Positions 24,283 to 34,939 of a stretch of 64,000 nucleotides of DNA are shown piece after piece. How positions within the stretch are numbered: the first letter of the stretch is position 1; every line of letters begins with the position of its first letter. The stretch covers positions 1,946,142 through 2,010,141 of the forward strand of contig RPFO01000310.1 in NCBI GenBank assembly GCA_009746045.1. The letters are read 5' to 3'. Position numbers and translations under genes: made by a program. This stretch comes from Mesostigma viride. Its lineage: Eukaryota; Streptophyta; Mesostigmatophyceae; Mesostigmatales; Mesostigmataceae. Below the pieces are notes generated by a model, which was not told where the DNA came from, did no database searches, and saw only the letters and a program-made list of their open reading frames with translations.

Positions 24283-26620
24283 ATGACCGCGCCTTCAGCT
24301 CGCTGCCCTCTTTTCCATCCTGCAACGCTGTGCCGTGGACCTCTGGAAACCCTCCCCATGGACTCAATCGGCACCTTCCTCCTCCACCTCCAAGAAGCCC
24401 TCTCACAGCACGTGACGCCCCAAGCAGCCGATGTGGCAGCTGTGGGCTGCACGCTGGCTGCTGAGCTCCCCGCCATCCCCACCGCCACCGCCACCCTCCT
24501 CGCCTCCACCCCCCCCTCCCTCCGCCGATCCACCGACTCATCACCGCCCAGCTCCGCGACATCGACCAGCGCCGGCCTCCAGGACAACGCCATTGCCATG
24601 CATCGGATGCCTTCAAAACACCGCAGGCATCGCCGCCCATGCAGGCGGTGAAGGACATTGCCGCCAAGCCAGCTGACCTGGCTGGTGATGCTCCTCCCAT
24701 CCCGACCTGCATGGGCGGACATGCTTAACCCATAGTCCGGGAATGGGTTTTTGGCATTTTTAGACCCCTGAAAATGGAAAAAATCATAACTCATAGGCCA
24801 CAACTCCAAATACCCCCAACCAAGGTGCTAGGAGTATCTACACTTCAAGGGCTTTCAGAAAATGCAATAATATCCCGAGTCCATTCAGTGCTTTGCAAGA
24901 TACTTACTGCCAAAGTTGGACAAAAGACGATCATTTTCAGGCAAGGGAAATCCCCTTAGTAGTTTACCCCTGCAGGGAGGGTTCTAAAAAATTATTCTGG
25001 GGTTGGACAATGTCAATAGATAGTGCCACCATGCTTTCCTTGGGTCAGACCGCACGGATAGCCCATCTGACCTATATAATGCGCTCACTTACGTGTGTGG
25101 GTTACGCGCGCGTAAGCAGCCATCCATGAAATGCCACACACTTATGCATTGTATACAGCCACATAGGACTGTAAAAAGTGCTGGGAAACAAAGAAGTGCT
25201 AAACCAGCACTAACGGAATGGCATCCTCCAAAGAAACACCACAAACTGAGCAGATTTGGGGCTGATAGCACTCATACAGCAGGCATGGAAACCTGCTGCA
25301 AGAGGCACTGATACACTCGTGTAAAATGGATGTATAAACGACAGATTCCCGTGCAAACGACATGCAAACACGTTGCCGTACCTGGCTTGATCACGACCTT
25401 TCCGGGTTCTGCTGGCCGGGACCCTCATATCTCACACTGGCTAATGCTTTCCAGGCATAGGCCGCCATAGCCGCATAATGCATGCATCCGACATGATTAC
25501 CAGGTTGATGTTCTGTGCAAAGATGACCTATAAACGCATCCGAATTCACAGGGACGCTGCTGCGGATGTCCCGTACCAAAACTGGGTGCTCGGGCTGGCG
25601 CAGACTGCCGGGCCATAAGAAGAAAATCGAAATATGGCATGCCATTACTCATCTGGTACTGACGACCAAGAAAGCAGTAATGTCCTACCTGTATTTTACC
25701 AATGCTATACATCTGGCCACCCCTGACCTACGAAAATCACGCATCATCATTCTGAGCAACATCCTGAACCATTACAAGCCGCGAGACGCAAAATTTCCTT
25801 GATAACGGCACGCTAGCAGCCATATCTCGTTACGCGCGCGCGCGAGTGAAAATTTCCCGCCAAAGTCACGTGATACTGTCTCAATACACGTTGTATTTAC
25901 CAGGCTATGGCGAATATTACCCCCAAACCTATGCATCACCTTCGTCCTTAAGTGTTCCCAGACCCACCGGACCACTGACATCCGTCACAGGTGGCGCGGC
26001 GCTCCGGGAATTGAGCGCCGCGCCACCGGGAGTCAAACAGTGCGATATATCGCACTGTTTCCGGACTATGGGTTAAGCAGCACACCACCTCCACCACCTC
26101 CGCCGTCACAGCACAGCTCCAGCAGCAGAAGCTCGACCTCCGCGAGGAGGCCGAGCTCGCCACGCGCAGCCTTAACGTCATCGTCAAGAACTTCGACATG
26201 GAGGAGGATACGTGAGAATTCCGAGAAGCTTGCATGTGCGTTTGAGAGCAAAATCCTTGATCGCATGGGCCTTCTTGGTGAGATTAAGCTGGTCGCCCAT
26301 CGCCTTCCCCGCGCATGGGGTAAGGCAGGGGCGCCCCCGCGGCTTGACCGCTTCTTGTCATCCTTAAGCCCGGCGTACAAGCTTTCGTTTCTCAGACGCC
26401 GCAAGCTGCTCGAGAAGACTCCCTTCACCTTGGACGACGACTGGACCCTGGCGCAGCAACAACGGCGACGGGAGCTATGGCTGACCTACCTCCAGCTCCG
26501 GCAGACCAAGGCGGGGCAGCCGGTGTACTGGAAGGGGGCGGCCATCTATACGTCGGCCACAAGCCCTGGCACGCGACCCCCGCGACACCCGCGACTTCAG
26601 TGACTCCAGACGCCCCAGGC
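24283..26620 (+). pseudogene. LINE ORF1-like gene, frameshifted and split by a piggyBac-like insertion
   Basis: The 5' part (24283-24722) is Pro/Ala/Ser-rich. After the inserted element, the frame from 26079 shows a coiled coil (TAQLQQQKLDLREEAELA), then RSLNVIVKNFDMEED, the start of the RRM-like region typical of LINE ORF1. A frameshift near 26215 moves it to the frame with SEKLACAFESKILDRMGL, SPAYKLSFLRRRKLLEK and TLDDDWTLAQQQRRRELW...VYWKGAAIY. The LDDDxTxxQQxxRRELW block recurs in the ORF1 fragment at 34676-34939. The product would have been the nucleic-acid chaperone of a LINE ribonucleoprotein. Confidence 0.7.
24729..26072. mobile_element. piggyBac-like non-autonomous DNA transposon (TTAA target site)
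   Basis: Terminal inverted repeats CCCATAGTCCGG (24729-24740) and CCGGACTATGGG (26061-26072) are flanked by TTAA on both sides (24725-24728, 26073-26076). This is the signature of piggyBac-type elements (TTAA duplication, CCC start). The element is 1,344 bp and has no recognisable transposase. Abutting the right TIR is a perfect 26-bp palindrome (26035-26060), and just inside it a perfect 15-bp hairpin stem (25990-26004 with 26013-26027). It interrupts a LINE ORF1. Confidence 0.8.
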
Positions 26621-27057
26621 TATAGGGGAATACAGCAGTCGTAGTGTAGAATAGAATTGTACATGCACGCCTACTCCAGGCACTATACCAGCTGACCCAT
26701 GCCTTATTTAGTCATGTACATGTGTGCCCATGACGCGCCACACGCCAGATGATGCCTAGCTTTATTATATTTAGTTATGCTGTGCCTACGCAGAGAGCTA
26801 CTGCCCTAGCTTCTGTATTATTAGCCATGCTGATCTTCCACCCCACTGATGACGGGCCCCTTAGCTGGGCTGGGCTCTGATAGATCACGGTGGTGCAGGT
26901 GCCCTTGGTGCACCTAGAGCAGGTGTACTGGTGTAGTTTACATCCTACCCTTGCAGGAAGTAGCCCAGACTGTATTAAAGGCCATATGCCTCTTCTCAGG
27001 GCTATGTGCCACATGCACTCCCAACGGAAGTCATGTTCCTAATTAATTAAATAATAG
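26621..27057 (+). mobile_element. LINE 3' region with stem-loop and AATT tail
   Basis: Follows the ORF1-like pseudogene. The segment 26885-26975 (GGTGGTGCAGGTGCC...CCCAGACTGTATTA) is homologous to the minus strand of 34111-34215. It closes with CTCCCAACGGA (27015-27025) and the tail TAATTAATTAAATAAT at about 27040-27057. The Penelope-like element begins directly after this tail. Confidence 0.55.
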
Positions 27058-29917
27058 CTTATTAAAAATAATACGTATTTATAAATATACAAACTCCACT
27101 CGCCCACACCCCGTAAGCACCCATCGCGTCATTTATGCCATTTACAACCGCAGGTACCCTCAGCGTATCTACGTTGGCCAGACGCAACGGGATGCCTGGA
27201 CGCGTTTTCAGGAACATGTCCGAGCGGCACGCCGCCTTCATATTGGCCGCCCTGCCGCCAACGACGACACCCCCCTACATGGCGCCATGGCCCAATACGG
27301 GTGGTGGGATTGGCGAGTCGTCCCCTTGGAACATGTCCCCGGCACCTTTACCGGCGCCGCTTTTCGCAAAGCCGCAGGGCATCGGGAAACGTTTTGGAAA
27401 CGAATGTTACATGCATTTCTGCCCCACGGTTTTTGCATTGAAGGCAAGAGTTTCAAAGCTCGGTCTCGCCGCCGCCCGCCTCCCCTCCGTCCCCGCCCTC
27501 TTATGTTCATCCGTGCCTGGCGTCTGAAGCACAATCTCCACCCATATCGCCCCTATCCCCCCAGCGTCACCCCGGCCCCTCCACCTTCCACACATGTGTC
27601 CACCGATCCTTCCCTTTACTCCACCAGTCTCCGCTGCTTACGTCACATGTCTCGGCTTATGCAACGCGGCAACTTTCATGCATCCTATCTCGAAGCCTGC
27701 AGCTTGAAGAAGCTTACCAGCTTACACATTGCCGTCGGGTCGTGCTCCCCAGCTGATCTGCAAGTCCCCCGCTCCCATGCCACTAGTCTGCGAGGCCTTC
27801 TCTCACGTATCATTCGGCACCGTGTCAATGGGAATGCAGATGCACTGCGTCCGCGCCGTTTGCTGATCTCACCTTTCATTCATGCTGCGATGGATGAGCT
27901 GTGTTTGCCACACATTCTGCATTTGCCGCAAGTGCAGGCTGCGATGCCGCTCGTGGTGCGCAACACTTTCGGCACTCCCATTGCCGCCTGGCATTACTCT
28001 CCCACCTTGGGACAAATGGTTTTCAGCAACGGGAAGGTCAGCCGCGATACAACGCCCACCGAGCTGGCCACCATCTTGGCAGGGCCCTGCCCCTGCCAAC
28101 AACAACGGTATTTCAAGTACCTTGATCCCACCTCACAGCACGTCATGACCGCTGACCTCAGCATCCTGCCGAGCCACACGCTTGTAGACCTTTTTGCCAA
28201 AGGCACCAAGTTTCGGCCGTGGGTCCAGCGCACGTGTGCCAAAGAGGTGAATGCACTGCTCTCCACATCACTGCGCAAATTTTGCAATGCCATGAGCACG
28301 GACCTACAGCTTGCTCCCCTTGCCATGGAACCGTGGTTTCGCGCCGTCATTCACGAATGCAATGCACGTCTCACCAGGCTTGATTACCGTCTCCAGCAGG
28401 TCCACCGCACCACCTGGCTCAACACCACAGATAAAGCACTTCTTGACCACTTCAAGCAGGACTTTATCATCACGTGTGTTGACAAGAGTGCCAACAACTT
28501 TGCTTTCATATGCAAGAAGCACTACCTTGCTACTTTGCAACACGAGTTGGCGTCCAGCCCTACCTATGTTCAGCGTGCACAGTCCACCGCCAGTATCACT
28601 GCTGCTCATCGGGCTTTTCTGCACAGCCAAAACATTTTTGCTCGGGCATTCCTTAAGCGGCAGCGACGCGCCACCACCACTACGTTCCCATATCTGTATC
28701 TCACTCTTAAGCTGCACAAAACTCCTGTTGCTTTGCGCACCATTGCTGCGTCGCATTCAGCCCCACTGATGCCTCTCTCGAAACTCATCTGCCATGCTTT
28801 GAATGCTCTTCTCCCCGAAGCCAATGCATTATGGGTGGAGGTGCTGTCGAATGCCGGGTATGAATGCGCTGGTAGTTGGATCGTCATAGACTCAGCCCAA
28901 GTACGCCTACGCCTTGCCGCCCTTAGCCGTTCTAAGACAGCAGCAGAGAAACGTATACCTATGCCCATAGCCACCTATGATTTCACCACTCTATATACCA
29001 CACTAGATTTGCACGATTTGAAAGCTCGTTTAGATAGCCTCCTTACTCGTCTGTATGCACGTAGGCCTCACGGGCGCAACCACCTGCACGTGCGTGTTTC
29101 TCAGACCAAGCCCACGGCAACGTGGCTCTCAGGGATCGCGGCAGGTGCTATCGTGCGGGATGGTTATAATTATATTATCACGAAGGCTGACCTTGTCCAT
29201 TGGATCTCTTATCTTGTTGATAACACCTTCATCTGTTTTGCGGGCAATGTATACCAACAAGCTATCGGCATCCCTATGGGCACTAACTGTGCCGGGCTCC
29301 TTGCAAACCTCTATCTATACACTTATGAGCTTGCATTCATGGAGAATCTCATTGCCTCAAACGATGATGTTCTCATCAGGCGTTTTATCCATACATGTCG
29401 ATACATTGATGATGTCATCGCTTTCGACAACCCTGATTTCGCAACCCATTTGTATATCACCGCTGGTCTGCCTGGCATCTACCCGCAAGCGTCCCTCACA
29501 TTAAAGCTCACGTCGGAGGATACTCATTGCAATTACCTCGATCTTAACATTACCCATAACAAGAAGGGCTGGCGTACGGCTGTCTATGATAAGCGCAAGG
29601 ATCCTAAATACCAGCAAATTCCTTTTATTCGTTACCCCGATATTCACAGTCTCCTTTCCCACACAGCAAAATATGGTGTTGTTCTTTCTCAGTTACATCG
29701 TTTTTCCCGTCTTTGTTCTTATCGTGTTGATTTCATCACGACTCTTGTTGAACTCTTGCAGCGTTTATTGGTCAAAGACTATGACCGAGCCATTATGCTC
29801 CGTCAAGTCCGATGTTTTTTGCAACGTCACCCACATCTGTTCGGTGCTGCCCCTTGGCACAAGCTCTACAAACAGGTCGTGGACCGGCTGGATCGCATAG
29901 TATCTCCGCACATCTGA
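27047..29917 (+). CDS. Penelope-like retroelement protein: N-terminal GIY-YIG endonuclease plus reverse transcriptase
   Basis: One open frame runs from 27047; its first ATG (27287) lies inside the nuclease domain, so the start is missing, spliced or non-ATG. The nuclease, 27122 onward, reads VIYAIYNRRYPQRIYVGQT (GIY and YIG halves), then TRFQEH (Arg) and HRETFWKRML (catalytic Glu). The RT follows, counting from 27287: VDKSANNFAFICKK, then motif A YDFTTLYTTLD (Asp about 565), motif B GIPMGTNCAGLLANL (661) and motif C RYIDDV (Tyr-Ile-Asp-Asp, 706-709), then a helical C-terminal region. GIY-YIG before RT is the permuted order of Chlamys/Naiad elements; canonical Penelope has it at the C terminus. 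The frame is intact to 29917, so it may encode active enzyme if a start exists. Confidence 0.88.
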   Translation, partial: LNNSLLKIIRIYKYTNSTRPHPVSTHRVIYAIYNRRYPQRIYVGQTQRDAWTRFQEHVRAARRLHIGRPAANDDTPLHGAMAQYGWWDWRVVPLEHVPGTFTGAAFRKAAGHRETFWKRMLHAFLPHGFCIEGKSFKARSRRRPPPLRPRPLMFIRAWRLKHNLHPYRPYPPSVTPAPPPSTHVSTDPSLYSTSLRCLRHMSRLMQRGNFHASYLEACSLKKLTSLHIAVGSCSPADLQVPRSHATSLRGLLSRIIRHRVNGNADALRPRRLLISPFIHAAMDELCLPHILHLPQVQAAMPLVVRNTFGTPIAAWHYSPTLGQMVFSNGKVSRDTTPTELATILAGPCPCQQQRYFKYLDPTSQHVMTADLSILPSHTLVDLFAKGTKFRPWVQRTCAKEVNALLSTSLRKFCNAMSTDLQLAPLAMEPWFRAVIHECNARLTRLDYRLQQVHRTTWLNTTDKALLDHFKQDFIITCVDKSANNFAFICKKHYLATLQHELASSPTYVQRAQSTASITAAHRAFLHSQNIFARAFLKRQRRATTTTFPYLYLTLKLHKTPVALRTIAASHSAPLMPLSKLICHALNALLPEANALWVEVLSNAGYECAGSWIVIDSAQVRLRLAALSRSKTAAEKRIPMPIATYDFTTLYTTLDLHDLKARLDSLLTRLYARRPHGRNHLHVRVSQTKPTATWLSGIAAGAIVRDGYNYIITKADLVHWISYLVDNTFICFAGNVYQQAIGIPMGTNCAGLLANLYLYTYELAFMENLIASNDDVLIRRFIHTCRYIDDVIAFDNPDFATHLYITAGLPGIYPQASLTLKLTSEDTHCNYLDLNITHNKKGWRTAVYDKRKDPKYQQIPFIRYPDIHSLLSHTAKYGVVLSQLHRFSRLCSYRVDFITTLVELLQRLLVKDYDRAIMLRQVRCFLQRHPHLFGAAPWHKLYKQVVDRLDRIVSPHI

Positions 29918-30474
29918 ACCCTGTGATGCCAGATCTCCTTTGCGGCCGTTCCGAGCTTGGCACTGGATTCGTTGTCCACATCGTCGCGTCGCTGCCGCAA
30001 CACGATGTTTTCTGGCATCCGCGGGCTTTTGGTTCCCGCCGCACATTTGAAAGTGCTGTCCTCCGGCTTTTTGCCTTTGCACCGTGTGCAGTTCTTGGAC
30101 GTTTGGAATCATGGCATGGCTAACGTGATGACTGACTAGCTAGACCTTTTCAGTGGTTTTCCATTTGCGGGTATTTCCTCGTAAATGGTGGGAGAGCGAT
30201 CGCAGCAATGGTGCTCACCACTAGACACTCCCGGCCAGTTAGGCTAGAAACACACGCCCTGATCAAGCATGCTGTTTCCGGCCCCACCGTCTAGGTCATC
30301 TAGTCGCTCCACACGTAAGCCAGCCATAATTTCAATGCACAAGGATACACATTTCCATCACCATTCATCTTCATCATCCTGAACGACTCGAAAACGCGGA
30401 AAAGATAACGGCAGGCTCGAGCTACCATGGTCCGGATTCTCCCGATTTCTGGCCTGCGCTGGTTGTCTCTTTGA
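27058..30474 (+). mobile_element. Penelope-like element (Chlamys-type), body and 3' UTR
   Basis: The ORF to 29917 is followed by a 557-bp 3' UTR ending in GTTGTCTCTTTGAT (30461-30474). Truncated copies of this 3' end occur at 22064-22454, 37070-37183 and 63555-64000. The 5' boundary is taken at the preceding LINE tail and is approximate. No clear target-site duplication was found. Confidence 0.75.
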
Positions 30475-30485
30475 TACTACTATAG

Positions 30486-30575
30486 CATGACTCCGTTGGG
30501 AGATCATGACAGTATAGCACGTATTCCATTGCTGATTAATTAATTAAAATCATAGCTCCGTGGGGAGCATATGTA
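30486..30575 (-). mobile_element. Two LINE 3' stem-loops, the second with AATT tail
   Basis: On the minus strand, hairpin one (30508-30486) has outer arm CATGA/TCATG, inner CTCC/GGAG and loop CAAC. Hairpin two (30573-30551) has outer CATA/TATG and inner GCTCC/GGAGC, followed on the minus strand by TTTTAATTAATTAATC. They vary the family-alpha hairpin with compensating changes. No coding remains. Confidence 0.6.
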
Positions 30576-30629
30576 ACACATAGCCCTGAGAAAGGGACAT
30601 CTATGGGTTTGTACAGTGTGAGCAGGACT

Positions 30630-33600
30630 ACACGTACCCAGCCCTGACGGAACCCCTGGCCGACCCCAACGAGCTACCGCCGTTCACCGAGCTCGAGCTG
30701 AGCACCGCCGCCAAGCAACTCCGCTTCTACGCCGCCGTTGGACCTGACCAGCTCCCAGCCCCGCGGTGATTAAGCTGACGGCGCTCACGGGGTTCCTGCT
30801 TGACGTCTGCAACCGGATCCTGCTTGCCGACGCGCCGCCGATTCCTGAGTGGCAGCACAGCTACCGTATACTGTACAAAAACAAAGGTTCCCCTGACGAC
30901 CCCGCCAACTACAGAGGAGTCTGCATCCAGAGCGCCGCTCTCAAGTTGTTCATGCGCATGATCCTCAATCGCCTTCGTTCTGCTCTCGACTGTCACCTTG
31001 GGGAAAGTCAAATGGGCTTCCGTCCTGGGCGCAACACCGTCATCCGTGTTGGTCTGTACGGCAGTACGGGGTACTCGGTAAAACCCTTGCGTACTGTAAA
31101 AATACAGGTATTTTTGTGAGGGGTCAAAAATACGCGAAAAATTACGCAGTACGGCATACGGGGTATTTTTGAAATTGTGCTAAAAAAGTACGGGGTATTA
31201 TTGAGGCCAAGGCTTAAAGTACGGGGTATTCTAAGGATGTGCGGCCCTGCATCCAACAAATGTTACTATGTACTATGCTCTCTGCTATTCATTAATGAGC
31301 ATAATGGCAGTGACTTGCCACCGGCCTGCCACACTTAGATCGACATTTCAATACATCCTTCAAGTACATTTGTATATTGTGGACACGCAAACTATTGACC
31401 ATCTAACACCGGTCTCTTTTATTACAATGCATTATTGACAACATAATACATGATTGAATCGTATAATGCACCCAGAGCTCTGGCAGCCTCGATGCAGAGG
31501 ATGTCATAGCACTATAGATGGCAGCTTCGCTGCACAATGACAACAAGTGCATGCCACGAATCCCTAAGAAATAAAATAATTGGCAATGAACCCAGAATTG
31601 ACCTTCACTGCTGCGGCAGGTCCATACTTTGCCACTGCCGCGATCATTTTCTTGTACGACGCGCTGGCGGCGACGTGAAACGGAATGCCATTCTCGTAAA
31701 AGAAAGAGGCCTGGGCAAGGCGGACTTCCTGGAGCTGCGCCGGCATTGGAAAAGCACTGTGGAATCGTCTTCTGCACTGCCTTGCCAGAGCCACAAGGGC
31801 CAGCACCCGGGGCAGCGGCAGGCAGAAGGGCCTTGGCAACGCGGGCACCGAGCACTGCCTTTTGCTCCTTCTTTTCCAACCGGGCTGCCTCAGCCGCCTG
31901 AAGCCTCCCGATCAGGCCTTCTACATTCCTAGACTGCTGGCAAAATGTGGCTCCCTTGTTGGGGATGTGGCCGAGATGGCCGACAGCGCGATCCTTGCTA
32001 AAGTTGCCAGGCCTGCCGAACTTGTAATCGCACAGCTTGCACGCCTGGCCACCTCTGGCCGACTACCATGTCTTCCCCACTCACGGTCTTTTCCACCTCG
32101 TCAATCAGGTGGAGGTATTGATACTCCTCTCCCCTTTTGACGACTGGCTGGAACTCTAGGCATGGTCGCCTCTTTTAGGATTGCCTAGCGCACAATACAT
32201 GAACCGGCGCACCCGGCACCCTCTATTTGCTTTAATTGCGTCTTCACTCTTCTGCGTCTTTCTGGAAGTGCACCCGTCCCTAAACCTTATGATTCTGCCA
32301 TGCATATGCTCTGTCCCCTCGCAGCTTTTCTCCCGCGCAATAAAAAATCCTGTCAAAAAATGTAGAAAGGCACACCGTCACGCGTGTACTAGCAAGTAGC
32401 TATGCACTCGCTGCAATTTCAGCAATTTCAGTACCACTGACAGGTCTGGGCCTCTCCCCACCGCGTGACACGTCCGCGACCTCCAAAATCGGCTAAGTCC
32501 AAAGTGAAAAACAGTGAAAATCGTACGGCGTACGTACGCGGTCGAAAGCGTCAGTACCGTGGAATACGGCGTATTTTCATACCCGAGGTGCCGTACGAAC
32601 CAACACGGACCGTCATGGCCATCTTCGTCGCCGGCGCGTCGCCTCTTCGAGGAAATCGATCTCCTGCAACCTGGCTGGTGAGTTTCCCGCTATCCTGATC
32701 AATCTTCATCGACTTCATCAAGGCTTTTGATTCTGTCCTCTGGGACGCTCTATGGGCTGTACTTGCTCGCGCTCGCGTCCCCACTCCCCTGATTACCGTC
32801 ATCCGCACGCTGTACGAGGGGTCGACCACTTCGGTGCGCACTCAACACGGCATTACCCCGCCATGCCCACTGCAGACCGGCGTCTGGCAGGGTTGCGTCC
32901 TGTCGCCGTACCTGTTTATTATTGCAGTGGATTATGTTATGCGCCAGGCACGTGCATGCTCGCTTTGCTAACATTGCAGGCCGTGCCCCTGGCCTAGCGA
33001 TCACAAACGAGCTTGGGGAAGGGGGGCCGACTAACAAGCAGAATTTACTAGCTGACCTCATTTATGCCGACGTCGGACATCACGCTCATCGAGAAGCTGG
33101 AGTCTGCCCAACTTTGGCTGGACTGCCTGGCGCTCGAGGCTCGGGCGGTTGGTCTAGAAATCAGCCCCAAAATGGAGGCCCTGGCCCTCGGCATGGCAGG
33201 GCCCCCACCCACGCTCCGCGTCTTAGACGATGCCGAGGTCAACTATACCCTCCTTCAGGCCGCTTCAAGCTGCTCGGCAGTTGGCTTCCCGATCGACCTG
33301 ACGACACGGATCGGCATGGCGTGGGCACACCTCCATGACCACCGCCGCTGGTGGAGCAACCCCGCCCTACCTCGGATCGTCAAGCGTGACCTCTTCAAGG
33401 TCGTCATATTCTGACGATCCTGACCTACGGCGCCGAGACCTGGACACTGATGCAAGAGCTGGAGCAACGACTCGACGGCGCCGTCACCAAGATGCTGCGC
33501 AAGGCCCTTAACATCCCCTTTGTTTTGCACATTAGTAATGAGGATTTGTACGCTGATTTGCCCTATGTTTCCCACATTACTAGGCACAGGCGCCTGGGCC

Positions 33601-34110
33601 TAGCCGGGCACCTGGCCCGCACAGATCAGGTAGATACATCAGATAGACTAGCTGGCACCAAGCCTGCCCAGCCTGCATGGGCGATATGTCCTCACCTGGC
33701 GTGCCCCCGGCCGCGCGCGGCAGGGCCGCCACCCGTACGTGGACTTGTCGTGATAGACTCGGCATGGACATGTGCTACACTAGACGTGACGGGCTCATGC
33801 ACGCCCGGGCAGCCTCCTGGTTTGTCTGTAATATGGAGGCATGCAGATGGTGCGCAAGGAAGGCAAGGATAGATGGCAAGTAGTGATGATGGAGACCACC
33901 CCCAAGCCTGTGGGGGCTCCGCGTGTGACCAAGTATGGCATTCATAGCGATTCGGGCCGCGGTACGTGGGCACCCACACCCCTGTGACTAGGACCTAGAT
34001 AGCTTACACCATCCATTCCATCCCATGTTCCCCTCCCACTGAGGACTTATGCTCACGTGACGCAGTCACGTGTCTATTAACCTAATTAATTAATTAATTA
34101 ATTAATGGGT
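30630..34110 (+). mobile_element. LINE (family gamma), 5'-truncated, decayed, with a hAT-like insertion
   Basis: Plus-strand ORF2 remains run from the RT fingers (PFTELELSTAAKQLRF, then EWQHSYRILYKNKG and ESQMGFRPGRNTV) to 31043. After the hAT-like element they resume with IFIDFIKAFDSVLWDALW (motif A, about 32702), GVWQGCVLSPYLFIIAVDYV (motif B region), a frameshifted YADD box at 33065, LTYGAETWTL at 33421 and TRHRRLGLAGHLARTDQVDT. The C terminus is RWQVVMMETTPKPVGAP, stopping at 33988. The element closes with the hairpin CACGTGAC-GCA-GTCACGTG (34052-34070) and a TAATTAAT tail to about 34110. Several small indels make it non-functional. Confidence 0.85.
31044..32608. mobile_element. hAT-like non-autonomous DNA transposon inside the LINE
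   Basis: The 8-bp direct repeat ACCGTCAT (31036-31043 and 32609-32616) flanks an element with inverted ends CCGTGTTGGT...TACGGC and its reverse complement. An 8-bp duplication is the hallmark of hAT transposons. Subterminal TACGGGGTA repeats occur several times at 31060-31230, and GTACGGCGTACGTACG at the other end. The 1,565-bp interior has no recognisable transposase. Removing it with one duplication restores the RT reading context (GFRPGRNTVM). Confidence 0.8.
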
Positions 34111-34215
34111 TTGTAATACAGTCAGGGCGACAATTAACCTGCAGGTGTAGGATGTATACAACTATCACCTGCTCTGGGTGCACAAGGTGCACCTGCACCG
34201 CCATGATGGTTCATG
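34111..34215 (-). mobile_element. LINE 3'-region fragment, tail to tail with the gamma LINE
   Basis: On the minus strand this matches 26885-26975 (GGTGCAGGTGCACC...AGAGCAGGTG...CTGACTGTATTA). It sits back to back with the AATT tail of the plus-strand gamma LINE, so two LINE ends share one AT tract. Confidence 0.55.
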
Positions 34216-34394
34216 CCTCCTAAGCAAGCACAAGCACACAAGGCGGCTTGAGGAGAGGCCCTAGAAGGCCTGCATGACATATGGGGTGGAAGGTATGTAT
34301 GTGGCTAGGCTATAGCTGGTGTACACATGGCCTCTCAGCAGAGAGTAACTCCCTGCATGGGCAACGCATGACTCGAAATTGCTACGGCTATTGC
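34216..34394. other. Spacer between LINE fragments
   Basis: No gene or defined element seen. It is probably decayed retroelement 3' UTR. Confidence 0.4.
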
Positions 34395-34605
34395 AAGGGC
34401 TGTGGGCAAGCCACCTCCCCCCAAGAGGAGGGGGCGTTTTGATGAGTAGGGTAGTTAGGATTTTTCTAGACTAGCTAGATTAGCGTTAGGTTAGTCCGAT
34501 TACGCGGCTCTCTCCACCCCACCACCCATCAAGGAATATGTGCTACTACATGATCTCCCAACGGAGGCATGTTATTATAATTTAATTTTAATTTAATTTA
34601 ATTGC
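34395..34605 (+). mobile_element. LINE (family beta) C-terminal codons, 3' UTR, stem-loop and tail
   Basis: Matches 1165-1362: a C-terminal tail VGKPPPPKRRGRF and stop, then a shared 3' UTR (CTAGACTAGCTAGATTAGCG...). It ends with the stem-loop at 34552-34575 (CTCC/GGAG, loop CAAC) and an AATTT-type tail. Severely 5'-truncated. Confidence 0.75.
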
Positions 34606-34675
34606 AAGGGCTGGTGTGGGCCCATCACGTAGGCATACATGGCCACCTAACTAAGCTTTCTAGTCTACACTACTG

Positions 34676-34939
34676 CTAGTACATAGTACATTCCCTTGGC
34701 TGGGGTGGCTGGGGTGGCTGGGGCGGCAGGGGTCGCCTGCCAGGGCTTGTGGGCGACGTCAGTAGATGTCCCGTCCCCCTTCCAGTATAGACCGGCTTCT
34801 GCCCCGCCGTCTGCCAGAGCTGGAGGTAGGTTGGCCATAGCTCCCGTCGCCGTTGTTGCTGCGTCAAGGTCAAGTCGTCGTCCAACATGTAGGAGGTCCC
34901 CCCAAGCCGCTTGCGACACTTGAGGAACTCCCCACCCAT
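34676..34939 (-). pseudogene. LINE ORF1 fragment
   Basis: Reads CRKRLGGTSYMLDDDLTLTQ then QQRRRELWPTYLQLWQT on the minus strand. It is the same domain as TLDDDWTLAQQQRRRELW in the ORF1-like pseudogene at 24283-26620. It ends in a Pro-rich PQPPQPPQP run. It begins directly after a beta-type LINE 3' UTR, so two LINE copies are joined here. Confidence 0.65.

Noticed and set aside
30050-30474. Hammerhead ribozyme in the Penelope 3' UTR
   Set aside because: Penelope elements often carry one, so I looked for CTGATGA followed by GAAA. The nearest is CTGATCA after CTAGAAAC (30240-30265), which breaks the core and the order. A covariance-model search would settle it.
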